64,000 nt of DNA from the NCBI GenBank assembly GCA_016709765.1, contig JADJMD010000012.1, positions 310,001 through 374,000 of the forward strand. Direction: 5' to 3'. The first letter of the stretch is position 1, and each line of letters begins with the position of its first letter. The notes beneath the pieces are model-generated. The model was not told where the DNA came from, searched no databases, and worked only from the letters and a program-made list of their open reading frames with translations. This document shows positions 37,527 through 46,394 of this stretch, piece after piece. Position numbers and translations under genes: made by a program. The stretch comes from Ignavibacteriales bacterium. Lineage in GTDB: Bacteria > Bacteroidota > Ignavibacteria > Ignavibacteriales > Ignavibacteriaceae.

Positions 37527-39122
37527 TTAAAATATTCCAAACACACCGTGTGGAGTGATCCCTAAAAATCTAAACCATGTTTCTCCTGCTGCAATAATCA
37601 GCAACCAGGAAACAACCATCATAGTAAAACCATATTTAAAAGTATCTGTTAAACTGTACTGATCAGTTTCATAAAGTAATGCCGCTGGTTTACTATTAAA
37701 CGGCAAAACGTAAACGTGTTCAATCATAAAAGCAACAGGTAAAGCAAGACTAACAATATCAAATCCAAATCTGTTTGCAACACCAATTGCAATGGGAATA
37801 AATATCATTGCACGCATTGTTTTTGATTGAAAAATTAATGCGCTAAAAATCATAACTCCAGTTAATAACAGATACAAAATCCAAAAACTGGTGTGATCTC
37901 CAATCCCTAAATGATCAAAAAAAGCATTTACAGAAATTGAAGGAAGATCTGTTTCATCTAAACCCGCGCCTAATGTATAAGCACCTGCAGAAAATAACAT
38001 AAGATGCCAGGGAATATCAACATCATTCCATTTTACAATTCCAATTTTAGGCAGCAGTGCAACTATTGCACCAACGAAAGCAACAGCTGTGGCACTAATT
38101 CCGTGAATGCTATCAGTTGCCCACATAGCAAGTATTGCAATAAAAATAATCGCGGATTTAATTTCTAAAAAAGTAATAGACCCAAGTTTCTCATATTCTT
38201 CTTTTAGTCTGTCCATACCACCTTCAATTTGCGGTAAACGTTCTTCAGATGGCAATGGAAAGAAAACCTTCAAAGCCAAAAGATAACCGATAAACATTAA
38301 GGAAACCATAACAGGAAACATCGCCATCATCCAATCTGAAAAGAAGATGTTACCACCAATTGCGCCACCAATAATAGCAGCTGCAAGCAAATTTGCTCCT
38401 GAACCTGTAACAAAAGCACCGGCACCAAGATTAATGTATAAAAGATTTTGCAATACAATACTTCGTCCAAAATTATTTCTCTTCTCCCCGGTTTTAGCAC
38501 CGTAAATTGCAGCTATAACCATAAATATCGGAAGCAGTATTGCAGCTTTTGCAGTTGTTGCAGATATAAATGCCGAGAGTACAAGATTGATAATCAGAAA
38601 GCTGATAAATATTGTGCTGGCATTTTTTCCAAACTTAACTATTAACCAAAGTGCAAAACGTTTTGCAAGACCTGTTACAACTAACATGCTTGCAAGAACA
38701 AATGACATAATGTTTAACCACATTACCGGATGACCAAGTTGAGCGTAAGCTACTTTTTCAGATAAGACTCCGGTTAAAACAAGACTTATAATCAACAACA
38801 GAGAAGTTAAATAATTTGGAATAGCCTCTGTCATCCAAAGTATAATTGAGGCTACAAAGATTGCAAGCATAAATTCGTTATTTCTTATAAATGCTGCTGA
38901 ACCAATTTTATCAAAAACTTTTTTTGCGGATTCCGAAACCAAATTTGATGAATTTATAGTTTCAAGAAATGGAAGTTTTATTATAAACGCAAACAAAATA
39001 AATGCGGCCATTGCTAAAATGGGTCCAACAATAGCCAGCCACTTTTCAAATTTTGATTTATCACGCTTTGGGAGTTTCTCGATACGATAATTATTCATAT
39101 CAAGTGGATCAAATTTTGTCAT
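37527..39122 (-). CDS. SLC13 (DASS) family anion:cation symporter
   Basis: 531 residues with a 35-residue cytosolic start and eleven or so membrane segments. The order and the LWMTEAIPNYLTSLLL segment fit the divalent anion/sodium symporter family (sulfate, phosphate, dicarboxylates). The two usual Ser-Asn-Thr substrate motifs are changed: ISATTAKAAI in the first half and LPFNSKPAA in the second. A substrate other than a classical dicarboxylate is therefore likely. It lies 21 bp upstream of the DUF47-PiT pair. Confidence 0.82.
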   Translation of the reverse strand: MTKFDPLDMNNYRIEKLPKRDKSKFEKWLAIVGPILAMAAFILFAFIIKLPFLETINSSNLVSESAKKVFDKIGSAAFIRNNEFMLAIFVASIILWMTEAIPNYLTSLLLIISLVLTGVLSEKVAYAQLGHPVMWLNIMSFVLASMLVVTGLAKRFALWLIVKFGKNASTIFISFLIINLVLSAFISATTAKAAILLPIFMVIAAIYGAKTGEKRNNFGRSIVLQNLLYINLGAGAFVTGSGANLLAAAIIGGAIGGNIFFSDWMMAMFPVMVSLMFIGYLLALKVFFPLPSEERLPQIEGGMDRLKEEYEKLGSITFLEIKSAIIFIAILAMWATDSIHGISATAVAFVGAIVALLPKIGIVKWNDVDIPWHLMLFSAGAYTLGAGLDETDLPSISVNAFFDHLGIGDHTSFWILYLLLTGVMIFSALIFQSKTMRAMIFIPIAIGVANRFGFDIVSLALPVAFMIEHVYVLPFNSKPAALLYETDQYSLTDTFKYGFTMMVVSWLLIIAAGETWFRFLGITPHGVFGIF

Positions 39123-39168
39123 ACCAACTTCTATTAATTATAAAATACTATTTAATAATTTTGCTCAC

Positions 39169-39636
39169 TTACCATTTTGTAAATGGATTTTTCATAAGCA
39201 TAGAATTATAATATTTGGTGTTGCCAGTTACTTCATCGCCTAACCAAGTCGGCTTTTCAAATGCCTCTGATTCTGAAACCAACTCAATCTCAGCAACAAC
39301 AAGTCCTTTATTCTCACCATAAAATTCATCTACTTCAAAAGTGTGATTACCAACTTTAACTAAATAACGTGTTTTATCAATTACACCAGCTTCACAAATC
39401 TTTAACAATTCTTCAACTTCATTAGTTGGAATTTCTTTTTCCCATTCATATCTGGTAGCGCCAGATGCACTTCCAATTCCTTTTATCGTTATAAAACCTT
39501 TATCGCCTTTTATCCGAACTCGAACTGTCCGTTCCGGGACTGATGAAAGATAACCTTGCACAATTCTGGTTTCTTTGCTTGCAAGATTTTTAAACTCACC
39601 TTTAACTAAAAATTTACGCTCAATTTCATTTGCCAT
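39169..39636 (-). CDS. CYTH-domain triphosphatase-type protein
   Basis: 155 residues, the length of a stand-alone CYTH/TTM protein. The start EIERKFLV is the ExExK metal/triphosphate motif, and the tunnel residues RVRIKGDKGFITIK, YEWEKEIP, KTRYLVKVG and VAEIEL follow in order. Short CYTH enzymes such as the Clostridium thermocellum one hydrolyse inorganic triphosphate; others make cAMP or thiamine triphosphate products. Its place in a phosphate-type transport operon favours tri- or polyphosphate hydrolysis. AAGGA precedes the ATG. Confidence 0.88.
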   Translation of the reverse strand: MANEIERKFLVKGEFKNLASKETRIVQGYLSSVPERTVRVRIKGDKGFITIKGIGSASGATRYEWEKEIPTNEVEELLKICEAGVIDKTRYLVKVGNHTFEVDEFYGENKGLVVAEIELVSESEAFEKPTWLGDEVTGNTKYYNSMLMKNPFTKW

Positions 39637-39647
39637 AATTTTATTCC

Positions 39648-40232
39648 TTATTTCATTCCAACTAAGTTTTTTAATCCGCGCAAGTAATTAATATTTGGGA
39701 AAGTATCTAATTCAAGTTCTCTAACAGTTTTAATTACTAAAGCCGGATCCTCCATTTCGACCGCAGCAGTTTTAATAACTTTGCCATCAACTGTTACTTC
39801 AGCAATTTCTACAATTGTATTATTGATTGTATAACCTGTTCTTTTCTTATGTACATTTACAGCTTTTAATAGTTTGGATGGGGCAATAACTTCTTTAAGA
39901 TATTGTTCAAAAGTGTATTCATCTCTTTCAAATTTTGGGACGGTAACTTTAAAGCATTTAAATACTTTTTCAATTTCAGAAACCGGAAGCGGAAAAGTTC
40001 CTTTCATAATCGGAAGCCATTGTTCTAATCTATCTTCATTAACCTGCTGTAAAGTTTTTATATCCATCAAATCATCGCGCACTTTTGTATTATCCATACT
40101 AACTTCTGAAAGAATGTAAACTTCATCACTTTCACGAGTTTTTCCCTCAGGATGCTTTTTTATGTTTTCTTCTGCTTTTCCAAGATTGCTTGTAAATGTG
40201 CGCCATTCCCAGCGAGGTATGATATTTTCCAT
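39648..40232 (-). CDS. Divergent CYTH-like protein, first gene of the operon
   Basis: 194 residues. The start IPRWEWRTF takes the place of the ExExK motif (the first Glu is lost and Lys is Arg), and KKRTGYTINNTIVEIAEVTVDG with AAVEMEDPALV resembles the second half of a CYTH barrel. It is probably a diverged paralogue of the neighbour 11 bp downstream, perhaps binding rather than cutting polyphosphate. This assignment rests on pattern and context and is tentative. AAAGGAG precedes the ATG, and a sigma-54 type promoter lies ~25 bp further up. Confidence 0.5.
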   Translation of the reverse strand: MENIIPRWEWRTFTSNLGKAEENIKKHPEGKTRESDEVYILSEVSMDNTKVRDDLMDIKTLQQVNEDRLEQWLPIMKGTFPLPVSEIEKVFKCFKVTVPKFERDEYTFEQYLKEVIAPSKLLKAVNVHKKRTGYTINNTIVEIAEVTVDGKVIKTAAVEMEDPALVIKTVRELELDTFPNINYLRGLKNLVGMK

Positions 40233-40267
40233 TTGAACTCCTTTGTTTGAAATAGTTTCAATTTTTT

Positions 40268-40283
40268 AGCAAGGATAATGCCC
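40268..40283 (-). promoter_or_regulatory. Sigma-54 (RpoN) type promoter for the CYTH-SLC13-PiT operon
   Basis: On the minus strand the sequence is GGGCATTATCCTTGCT. It has GG and GC exactly 10 bases apart, GGCA at the -24 element and TTGCT at the -12 element, against the consensus TGGCACG-N4-TTGCA. The predicted start (~40257) leaves a ~25-base leader with AAAGGAG before the ATG at 40232. The divergent neighbour codes for an NtrC-type sigma-54 activator, which supports the call. Confidence 0.75.
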
Positions 40284-40472
40284 TGTGAAATTACAATTGA
40301 AGGATACAAAAAGCTTAATAAATTGCTAAAATCCAAAGAATTATCATTCCATTAAATCTAAATTTATCTATTAACGTCAGGATTTCGTCGTCAGTGTGGC
40401 GATTATTCGTCGTTATAATTAGATTTACATTATAATAAAAAAGGAATTTGGAATGTTTATTAGGACTGAAAT

Positions 40473-41432
40473 TTGAAGACGATTGTAAAAAAGTATATAG
40501 ATCGTACTTCATTTATGTTCAAAAAAGAATTCTTACTCTCGCTTTTAGTTTTTATTGTGGTTGGATCAGCTGCAACTTTTCTTTTTTATAAATCTGCTGT
40601 TGATATTTCAACAAAAATTCCTGTTGAAAAACAAGAATCGATTTCTTCATCAGATAAACAAAAACAAATTGTTTACATCGGAGTTATTTCTCGCTACCCG
40701 CCAAATATAATCTTTAAAGGATATCAACCGATAATTGATTACTTAAATCAAAATGAAAAGTATCACTTTGAACTAAAACTCAGCACTTCTTACACAGAAA
40801 CTGTAAATCAATTAATAAACGGTGATGTTGCTGTTGCATTTTTTGGAACACTGCTGTATATAAATGTGCATGAGCGTTATGGAATCATACCAATTTTAAA
40901 ACCTTTAAATGAGGATTTTAAACCATTTTTTAAATCCGTTGTGTTTGTAAAAAGCAGTGACAAAATAAATTCTATAAAAGATTTAAAAGCTAAACGTATT
41001 GCCTTGCCATCCGAAGAATCATTCTCTGGAAATTGGTTAATCAAATATGAATTGTTGAAATACAATCTCCTTGAAAAAGATATTAAAGAAATTAAGAATT
41101 TTGCTTATCATCAAAATGTAATTTATCAAGTATTAAGCGGAAGTTTTGATGCGGGTGTTGTTAAGGACCGGGTAATAAGAGAGTATAACGATAGAGGAAT
41201 AAAAATAATTGGATTCTCTGAGCCTGTTCCGGGCTCACCTATTGTTGCTGCAAAAGATTATGATACTGATATAATCAATACAATAAAATCTCTTTTATTA
41301 AAAATCAATTTAAAGGAAACAAAATATAAAGAGCTTGTTAAATCGTGGGATAATGAATTTACTTTTGGCTTTGTAGAGGCTAAAGATAGTGATTATGATT
41401 TGATTAGAAAGTATTCGGGGAAACAAAAATGA
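40473..41432 (+). CDS. PhnD-like substrate-binding protein
   Basis: 319 residues from the TTG at 40473 (AGGA upstream); the ATG at 40515 is an alternative. A membrane segment (about 20-42) anchors a PhnD/SsuA/transferrin-type binding domain: YIGVISRYPPNIIFKGYQPIIDYL, GDVAVAFFGTLLY, FVKSSDKINSIKDLKAKRIAL, GSFDAGVVKD. PhnD proteins bind phosphonate, phosphite or phosphate-like anions. There is no ABC permease beside it. Instead it shares an ATGA overlap with a histidine kinase, so it is probably a sensor input domain. Confidence 0.87.
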   Translation: MKTIVKKYIDRTSFMFKKEFLLSLLVFIVVGSAATFLFYKSAVDISTKIPVEKQESISSSDKQKQIVYIGVISRYPPNIIFKGYQPIIDYLNQNEKYHFELKLSTSYTETVNQLINGDVAVAFFGTLLYINVHERYGIIPILKPLNEDFKPFFKSVVFVKSSDKINSIKDLKAKRIALPSEESFSGNWLIKYELLKYNLLEKDIKEIKNFAYHQNVIYQVLSGSFDAGVVKDRVIREYNDRGIKIIGFSEPVPGSPIVAAKDYDTDIINTIKSLLLKINLKETKYKELVKSWDNEFTFGFVEAKDSDYDLIRKYSGKQK

Positions 41433-42904
41433 TTCCCATCCAGCACAGTTTAAAGACACGCATTCTTTTTGTAACCGGTTCAGTTATTCTGCTAATTATG
41501 ATGCTTATTTCTTTAGCAATTCTGTTTCAATGGAGAACGATATTAATTGAGAAAGAAGTTAACAACGCACAATCTGTTGTTGATGCTTTTACTGTTCCGG
41601 CTCTTGATGCACTTATTTACGCAGAACAGCGTGAGTTGTTAAAAGATGATTTGCTTGAAACTTATATCGATAATTATATGCAGAGGGTTACAAGTATTAT
41701 ATACATAGAAATTTATGATAACAATGATGAAATCGTCGCAGGAAAAGATAGAAACGGACTAACATCTTTTTCGAATGATAAAACTGATGACAACTTAAAA
41801 TCAAACAAATATAAAAGTATAATTTATAAATCTAATGATTATGGCTGGCTGATTGATGCATACGCTCCATTAAAAATTGCAAAAAAGAAATGGGGTGTTG
41901 TAAAAATTGGGTTTGATGCCGAACCTATCAGGGGCGAGATAAATAGTATTTTCTTCATTCTTCTTTCGTTAACAATTCTTCTCTCAATTGTAACGCTGAC
42001 TGTGTTGTATTTTCTGATTGATAAAGTAACATTTAAACTGAATAGCTTAGTCAATCAAATTGATAAAATTGATTTCAAATCTATTGAAGAGATAGCACTG
42101 ACAGGTAGTAAAGATGAAATTGGATTTCTTATCAATCGTTTTGATGATTTATTAAAAAGACTAAAACTTTCTAAACAACAACTAGCTACAGCACAAAAAC
42201 AAGTTTTTCAATCAGAAAAATTAGCATCAATTGGAAGACTTGCGTCCGGTGTTGCCCACGAAATAAATAACCCTTTAAACGGAATTAAGAACTGTTTGTA
42301 TTCTATTCAAAAAGAACCTAATAATATAGAACAAACCACAGAATATTTATCCCTTATAAATGAAGGGATGAAGTACATAGAAAATGTAGTTAAGAAACTT
42401 TTAGGATTTGCACAACAGCAAACTCAGATAACTGACTCTCTAAACATTAATGAAATGATATTTAATGTATACAAACTTCTTGAATATAAATTAAAGCAGA
42501 AACAAACTGTTGTTAATATGAATTTGATGGAAGATATTCCATCGATCAGTGCGGATAATCAGCTTATTCAGGAAGTAATTATGAATATTTTGATTAATTC
42601 TTATGATGCAACTACTGAGAAAGGCAAAATAACCGTTGTATCCGGCATGAAAGACGAGAAACACATTTTCTTTTCTATCAGTGATAATGGAATTGGTTTA
42701 GATGAAAAAGAATTGGATAAAATATTTGATCCTTTCTACACAACTAAAGATCCTGGCGAAGGAACAGGTTTAGGTCTTTGGGTTAGTCTTGGAATTGTTG
42801 AAAATCATAACGGACAAATAACAGTCAGCTCTGTACCAAACAAAGAAACAACTTTTACTGTAATCCTACCAACAGAGGTTAAGTATGAAAATAATGTTAG
42901 TTGA
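41429..42904 (+). CDS. NtrB-like sensor histidine kinase
   Basis: 491 residues: membrane segment 12-34, a periplasmic domain (~35-172), a second segment 173-198, a HAMP-like linker, then the HisKA domain with the phosphorylated His at about 277 (GVAHEINNPLNG) and the ATPase domain (NILINSYDA, SDNGIGL, GTGLGLWVS). It should pass a signal to the NtrC-like regulator coded 20 bp inside its own end. With the PhnD-like protein before it, it forms a three-part sensing unit. Confidence 0.93.
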   Translation: MIPIQHSLKTRILFVTGSVILLIMMLISLAILFQWRTILIEKEVNNAQSVVDAFTVPALDALIYAEQRELLKDDLLETYIDNYMQRVTSIIYIEIYDNNDEIVAGKDRNGLTSFSNDKTDDNLKSNKYKSIIYKSNDYGWLIDAYAPLKIAKKKWGVVKIGFDAEPIRGEINSIFFILLSLTILLSIVTLTVLYFLIDKVTFKLNSLVNQIDKIDFKSIEEIALTGSKDEIGFLINRFDDLLKRLKLSKQQLATAQKQVFQSEKLASIGRLASGVAHEINNPLNGIKNCLYSIQKEPNNIEQTTEYLSLINEGMKYIENVVKKLLGFAQQQTQITDSLNINEMIFNVYKLLEYKLKQKQTVVNMNLMEDIPSISADNQLIQEVIMNILINSYDATTEKGKITVVSGMKDEKHIFFSISDNGIGLDEKELDKIFDPFYTTKDPGEGTGLGLWVSLGIVENHNGQITVSSVPNKETTFTVILPTEVKYENNVS

Positions 42905-44249
42905 AGACGAGAAGATTACAAGAAAAACTTTAACTGATATTCTCAAAAAAGAAAGTTATGATGTAAGCAGTTTTGGAGATGGAACCGAAGCACTTAGTTC
43001 ATTAAAGAATATCAATTATGACGTAGTTATAACTGATCTACGGTTACCCGGTACAAATGGTTTGGATATTTTAAAATTCGCAAAAGAAATAGATCCAAAA
43101 ACTATTGTAATTATTATTACAGCTTATGCAACTGTTGAAACTGCAATTGAATCATTAAAACTTGGGGCTTATGATTATTTATTAAAACCTTTTTCACCCG
43201 AGCAACTTTTAAGCATTCTAAAACATATAGAACATCTAGGTAAAGTTCTTTCTGAAAATGAAAAGTTAAAAAGCAGATTAGAGCTTTTTGAAAAGAAAAC
43301 TATAATCGGCTCATCAGCCAGAGTGAAAACTTTTCTTGATATGATCAAAATGATTGCGCCGCACGATTATACGGTTTTAATTCAAGGTGAAAGCGGAACA
43401 GGCAAAGAACTTTGTGCAAGAACAATCCATAATCTTTCTTTTCGAAAGGATAAAGAGTTTATTGCGATTAACTGTGCTGTGATTCCGGAGACACTCATTG
43501 AAAGTGAATTGTTTGGACACGAAAAAGGAGCATTTACAGGTGCAGTTAAACGACACATAGGTTATTTTGAAAGAGCAAATGGCAGTACTTTACTGCTTGA
43601 TGATATTGACGATCTTGCATTGCCAATGCAAGTAAAACTTTTACGAGTGCTGCAAGAAAAAGAAATATCGCGTGTTGGCAGTACAGAAAATATTCCTGTT
43701 GATGTAAGAATTATTTGTGCCACAAAAATTGATTTGAAAGAACGTGTTCAGCAAAAAAAATTTCGAGATGATTTGTACTATAGATTAAATATTATTCCAA
43801 TTGTGCTTCCATCTCTGCGAGAGCGAAAAGAAGATATTCCAGAGCTTCTAATTCATTTCTTAAAAAAACATGGGGCAGAAGATAAGATCCCATTTTTAGA
43901 TGAGAACATTTATGAAATACTTAATAAATACGATTGGCCCGGTAATGTAAGAGAACTTGAAAATATGACTGAACGAATCATTGCGCTTTCACCAAATCAA
44001 TTTTTAAATACAACTGTTCTTGATCCACTTCTAAATAATATAGGAAATCAAGAAACAGTTTCAGATTCTTTTACAAGCTATGCTGGATTTGATAAATATA
44101 TTTTATCAAAAGAAAAAGAAATAATTAATTGGGCTTTAGAAAAATCCGGGAACAATGTTACCGGAGCCGCAAAGATTTTAAAAATTCCGCGCACAACACT
44201 AAGAAGTAAAATGGATAAACTCTCGATGGAATTTTTACCGGAAGGATAA
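42885..44249 (+). CDS. NtrC-family sigma-54-dependent response regulator
   Basis: 454 residues. The receiver domain has its phosphoacceptor Asp at about 51 (VVITDLRLPG). The AAA+ domain has Walker A GESGTGKE (168-175) and the sigma-54 contact loop GAFTGA (215-220). A Fis-type helix-turn-helix closes the protein (GNNVTGAAKILKIPRTTL). The start overlaps the kinase gene and has GAGG upstream. It is the likely activator of the sigma-54 type promoter at 40268-40283 on the other side of the binding-protein gene. Confidence 0.95.
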   Translation: MKIMLVEDEKITRKTLTDILKKESYDVSSFGDGTEALSSLKNINYDVVITDLRLPGTNGLDILKFAKEIDPKTIVIIITAYATVETAIESLKLGAYDYLLKPFSPEQLLSILKHIEHLGKVLSENEKLKSRLELFEKKTIIGSSARVKTFLDMIKMIAPHDYTVLIQGESGTGKELCARTIHNLSFRKDKEFIAINCAVIPETLIESELFGHEKGAFTGAVKRHIGYFERANGSTLLLDDIDDLALPMQVKLLRVLQEKEISRVGSTENIPVDVRIICATKIDLKERVQQKKFRDDLYYRLNIIPIVLPSLRERKEDIPELLIHFLKKHGAEDKIPFLDENIYEILNKYDWPGNVRELENMTERIIALSPNQFLNTTVLDPLLNNIGNQETVSDSFTSYAGFDKYILSKEKEIINWALEKSGNNVTGAAKILKIPRTTLRSKMDKLSMEFLPEG

Positions 44250-44271
44250 TAATTAGAGAGATTATTGAAGG

Positions 44272-44979
44272 TTAAAACTGGATCCAATTTCGATTAACAT
44301 CTTCACTACAAGATTTCTCAGAAATAATTTCAACTAATTTATTTTGATCTACAATAGCCGCAGTTAATTTATTATTTCCATAAGAAGTGGTATCTATATA
44401 AAGTGAATTTGCCTTTTCATCAAATAATATATCCTTGCGATGTGTATGTCCAACAATTTGCAATTTGCCGATATTAAGCAGATCACCGCGCGTCCAGATT
44501 ATGCTATTCTGATTGAACAAATCACCGTTTAAGACATCTTTAAGTTTTTCATCATCAGACAAAATATTTTTAGGTAATTTATTCTCAAGTGTTTTTGAAA
44601 TTCCGGCATGTGAAATGAAACAATCATCAAGATTGTAGAAAAGCGGAAAACTTATAATCAAATCAAGATGCTCATCCATTTCGTTAAGTTTATCTTTGTA
44701 AGATTCAAGAGTGGTTTCAGCCCCATTATAGTTCCAGGATTTAGCCATTACGCTAAATGGATCACGCATGTTGGAGTAAAACATATAATCGTGATTACCA
44801 ATTACGCAATAAATATTTTGAGCCTTGATAAACTCAATCACTTCAAAACTATAATTCCCCCTATCAACAAGATCGCCAACGCAGTAAATTGAGATGTTCG
44901 GATACTTAGTCTTTATTTTTTCAACTAAATTCTTTAATGTAAAATAACAACCATGTATATCTCCAATAACTGCAACCAT
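44272..44979 (-). CDS. PPP-type metallophosphoesterase (ApaH-like)
   Basis: 235 residues with the metal motifs GDIHG (6-10), GDLVDRG (~36-42), GNHDYM (~61-66) and GHTHRKD. These define the PPP phosphoesterase family, which includes Ser/Thr phosphatases and diadenosine tetraphosphatase. The exact substrate is not visible. It follows the CoA-transferase gene 6 bp downstream on the same strand. Confidence 0.9.
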   Translation of the reverse strand: MVAVIGDIHGCYFTLKNLVEKIKTKYPNISIYCVGDLVDRGNYSFEVIEFIKAQNIYCVIGNHDYMFYSNMRDPFSVMAKSWNYNGAETTLESYKDKLNEMDEHLDLIISFPLFYNLDDCFISHAGISKTLENKLPKNILSDDEKLKDVLNGDLFNQNSIIWTRGDLLNIGKLQIVGHTHRKDILFDEKANSLYIDTTSYGNNKLTAAIVDQNKLVEIISEKSCSEDVNRNWIQF

Positions 44980-44985
44980 TAAAAC

Positions 44986-46341
44986 CTAAATGTAAAAAGT
45001 TTCTTTTGCATATTTTGTCAACTCGTCTCTAAATTTTGGATGTGCAATAGAGATTAAAGCCTTAGCACGTTCCTGAATAGTCTTTCCCCACAAATCAACT
45101 GCTCCATATTCAGTAACTACATAATCAACATCACCTCTTGATGTTACAACTCCAGCCCCAGGTTTTAATGTTGGTACTATGCGAGATATAGTGTCATTTT
45201 TTGTGGTTGCTGGTAATGCAATAATCGGTTTACCACCTTCGGATTTAGATGCGCCGCGAATAAAATCTACTTGCCCACCAATACCGGAATACAACTTTGT
45301 GCCAATGGAATCTGCACAAACCTGCCCCGTTAGATCAACTTCTAACGCCGAATTAATTGCTACCATTTTATTATTCTTAGCAATTATAAACGGATCATTT
45401 ACATATTCTTGTGGGTGGAATTCGCAAACTGGATTGTTATCTATAAAATCATAAACACGTTTTGTTCCAAGAACAAATCCAGCAATTATTTTTCCCGGAT
45501 GTAGAGTTTTCTTTTCACCATTAATTACTCCCGCTTCAACAAGGTCAATCATTCCATCTGAAAACATTTCAGTGTGAATACCTAAATCTTTTTTATCAAA
45601 TAAATATTTCATCACCGAATCCGGAATTGCTCCGATGCCCATTTGTAATGTTGATCCATCTTCGATAAGATCTGCTACATTTCTTCCTATCTTATCAAAT
45701 ACTGCTAAAACTTCAGGTGTTGTATCAGGATCAACTTGAGGAAGCTCTTTAAGTTCCTCATCATGCTCAACTATATAATTAATTTTATTAATGTGGATAA
45801 AACAATCACCCAAAGCTCTTGGCATATGTTTATTAACCTGAGCGATAATTATTTTAGATTTTTCTGCAGGTGTTTTAATAGTTCCAACATCTACACCATA
45901 ACTACAAAAACCATGTTCATCAGGTGGTGAAACATTTAGAAGAGCAACATCTGTATTTATTCTTCCGAGTTTAAAAAGCAGTGGTAGTTCAGATAAAAAT
46001 ATTGGTATAAATTCTGCTCGTCCTTCGCTTATTGCTTTTCGTGCATTTGCGCCAATAAAAAAAGCCTTATGTTTAAAATGTTTTTCCATTCCAGGCTGTA
46101 AGTATGGCAGCTCGCCCACTATCAAAATATGATATATAGTAACGTTTTCTAATTCGTCTTTTCGTCTTACCATAGCTCTAATTAATTCAGATGGAACAGC
46201 GCACCCAGGCTGAATAATTACGTTGTGGCCGGATTTAATTTGCTTAACAGCCTCATCAGAACTAACTAATTTTTGGTTGTAAATGCGCAGTAAATTAGTT
46301 GGTATATGATTTTTTGTCGCTATTTCTTCTGTTGATGTCAT
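44986..46341 (-). CDS. Acetyl-CoA hydrolase/CoA-transferase family protein
   Basis: 451 residues. The order GHNVIIQPGCAVPSELI, DVALLNVSPPDEHGFCSYG, GIGAIPDSVMKYL and the late VVTEYGAVDLWGKTIQERA matches the acetyl-CoA hydrolase/4-hydroxybutyrate CoA-transferase family. Members swap CoA between acids such as acetate, succinate or 4-hydroxybutyrate. The acid pair here cannot be told. It lies 53 bp after alanine dehydrogenase on the same strand, which suggests amino-acid or organic-acid fermentation. Confidence 0.9.
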   Translation of the reverse strand: MTSTEEIATKNHIPTNLLRIYNQKLVSSDEAVKQIKSGHNVIIQPGCAVPSELIRAMVRRKDELENVTIYHILIVGELPYLQPGMEKHFKHKAFFIGANARKAISEGRAEFIPIFLSELPLLFKLGRINTDVALLNVSPPDEHGFCSYGVDVGTIKTPAEKSKIIIAQVNKHMPRALGDCFIHINKINYIVEHDEELKELPQVDPDTTPEVLAVFDKIGRNVADLIEDGSTLQMGIGAIPDSVMKYLFDKKDLGIHTEMFSDGMIDLVEAGVINGEKKTLHPGKIIAGFVLGTKRVYDFIDNNPVCEFHPQEYVNDPFIIAKNNKMVAINSALEVDLTGQVCADSIGTKLYSGIGGQVDFIRGASKSEGGKPIIALPATTKNDTISRIVPTLKPGAGVVTSRGDVDYVVTEYGAVDLWGKTIQERAKALISIAHPKFRDELTKYAKETFYI

Positions 46342-46394
46342 TTCAAATTCTCATTTCTAAAATTCAATTCATTTTCAAATTTATATATATTTTT

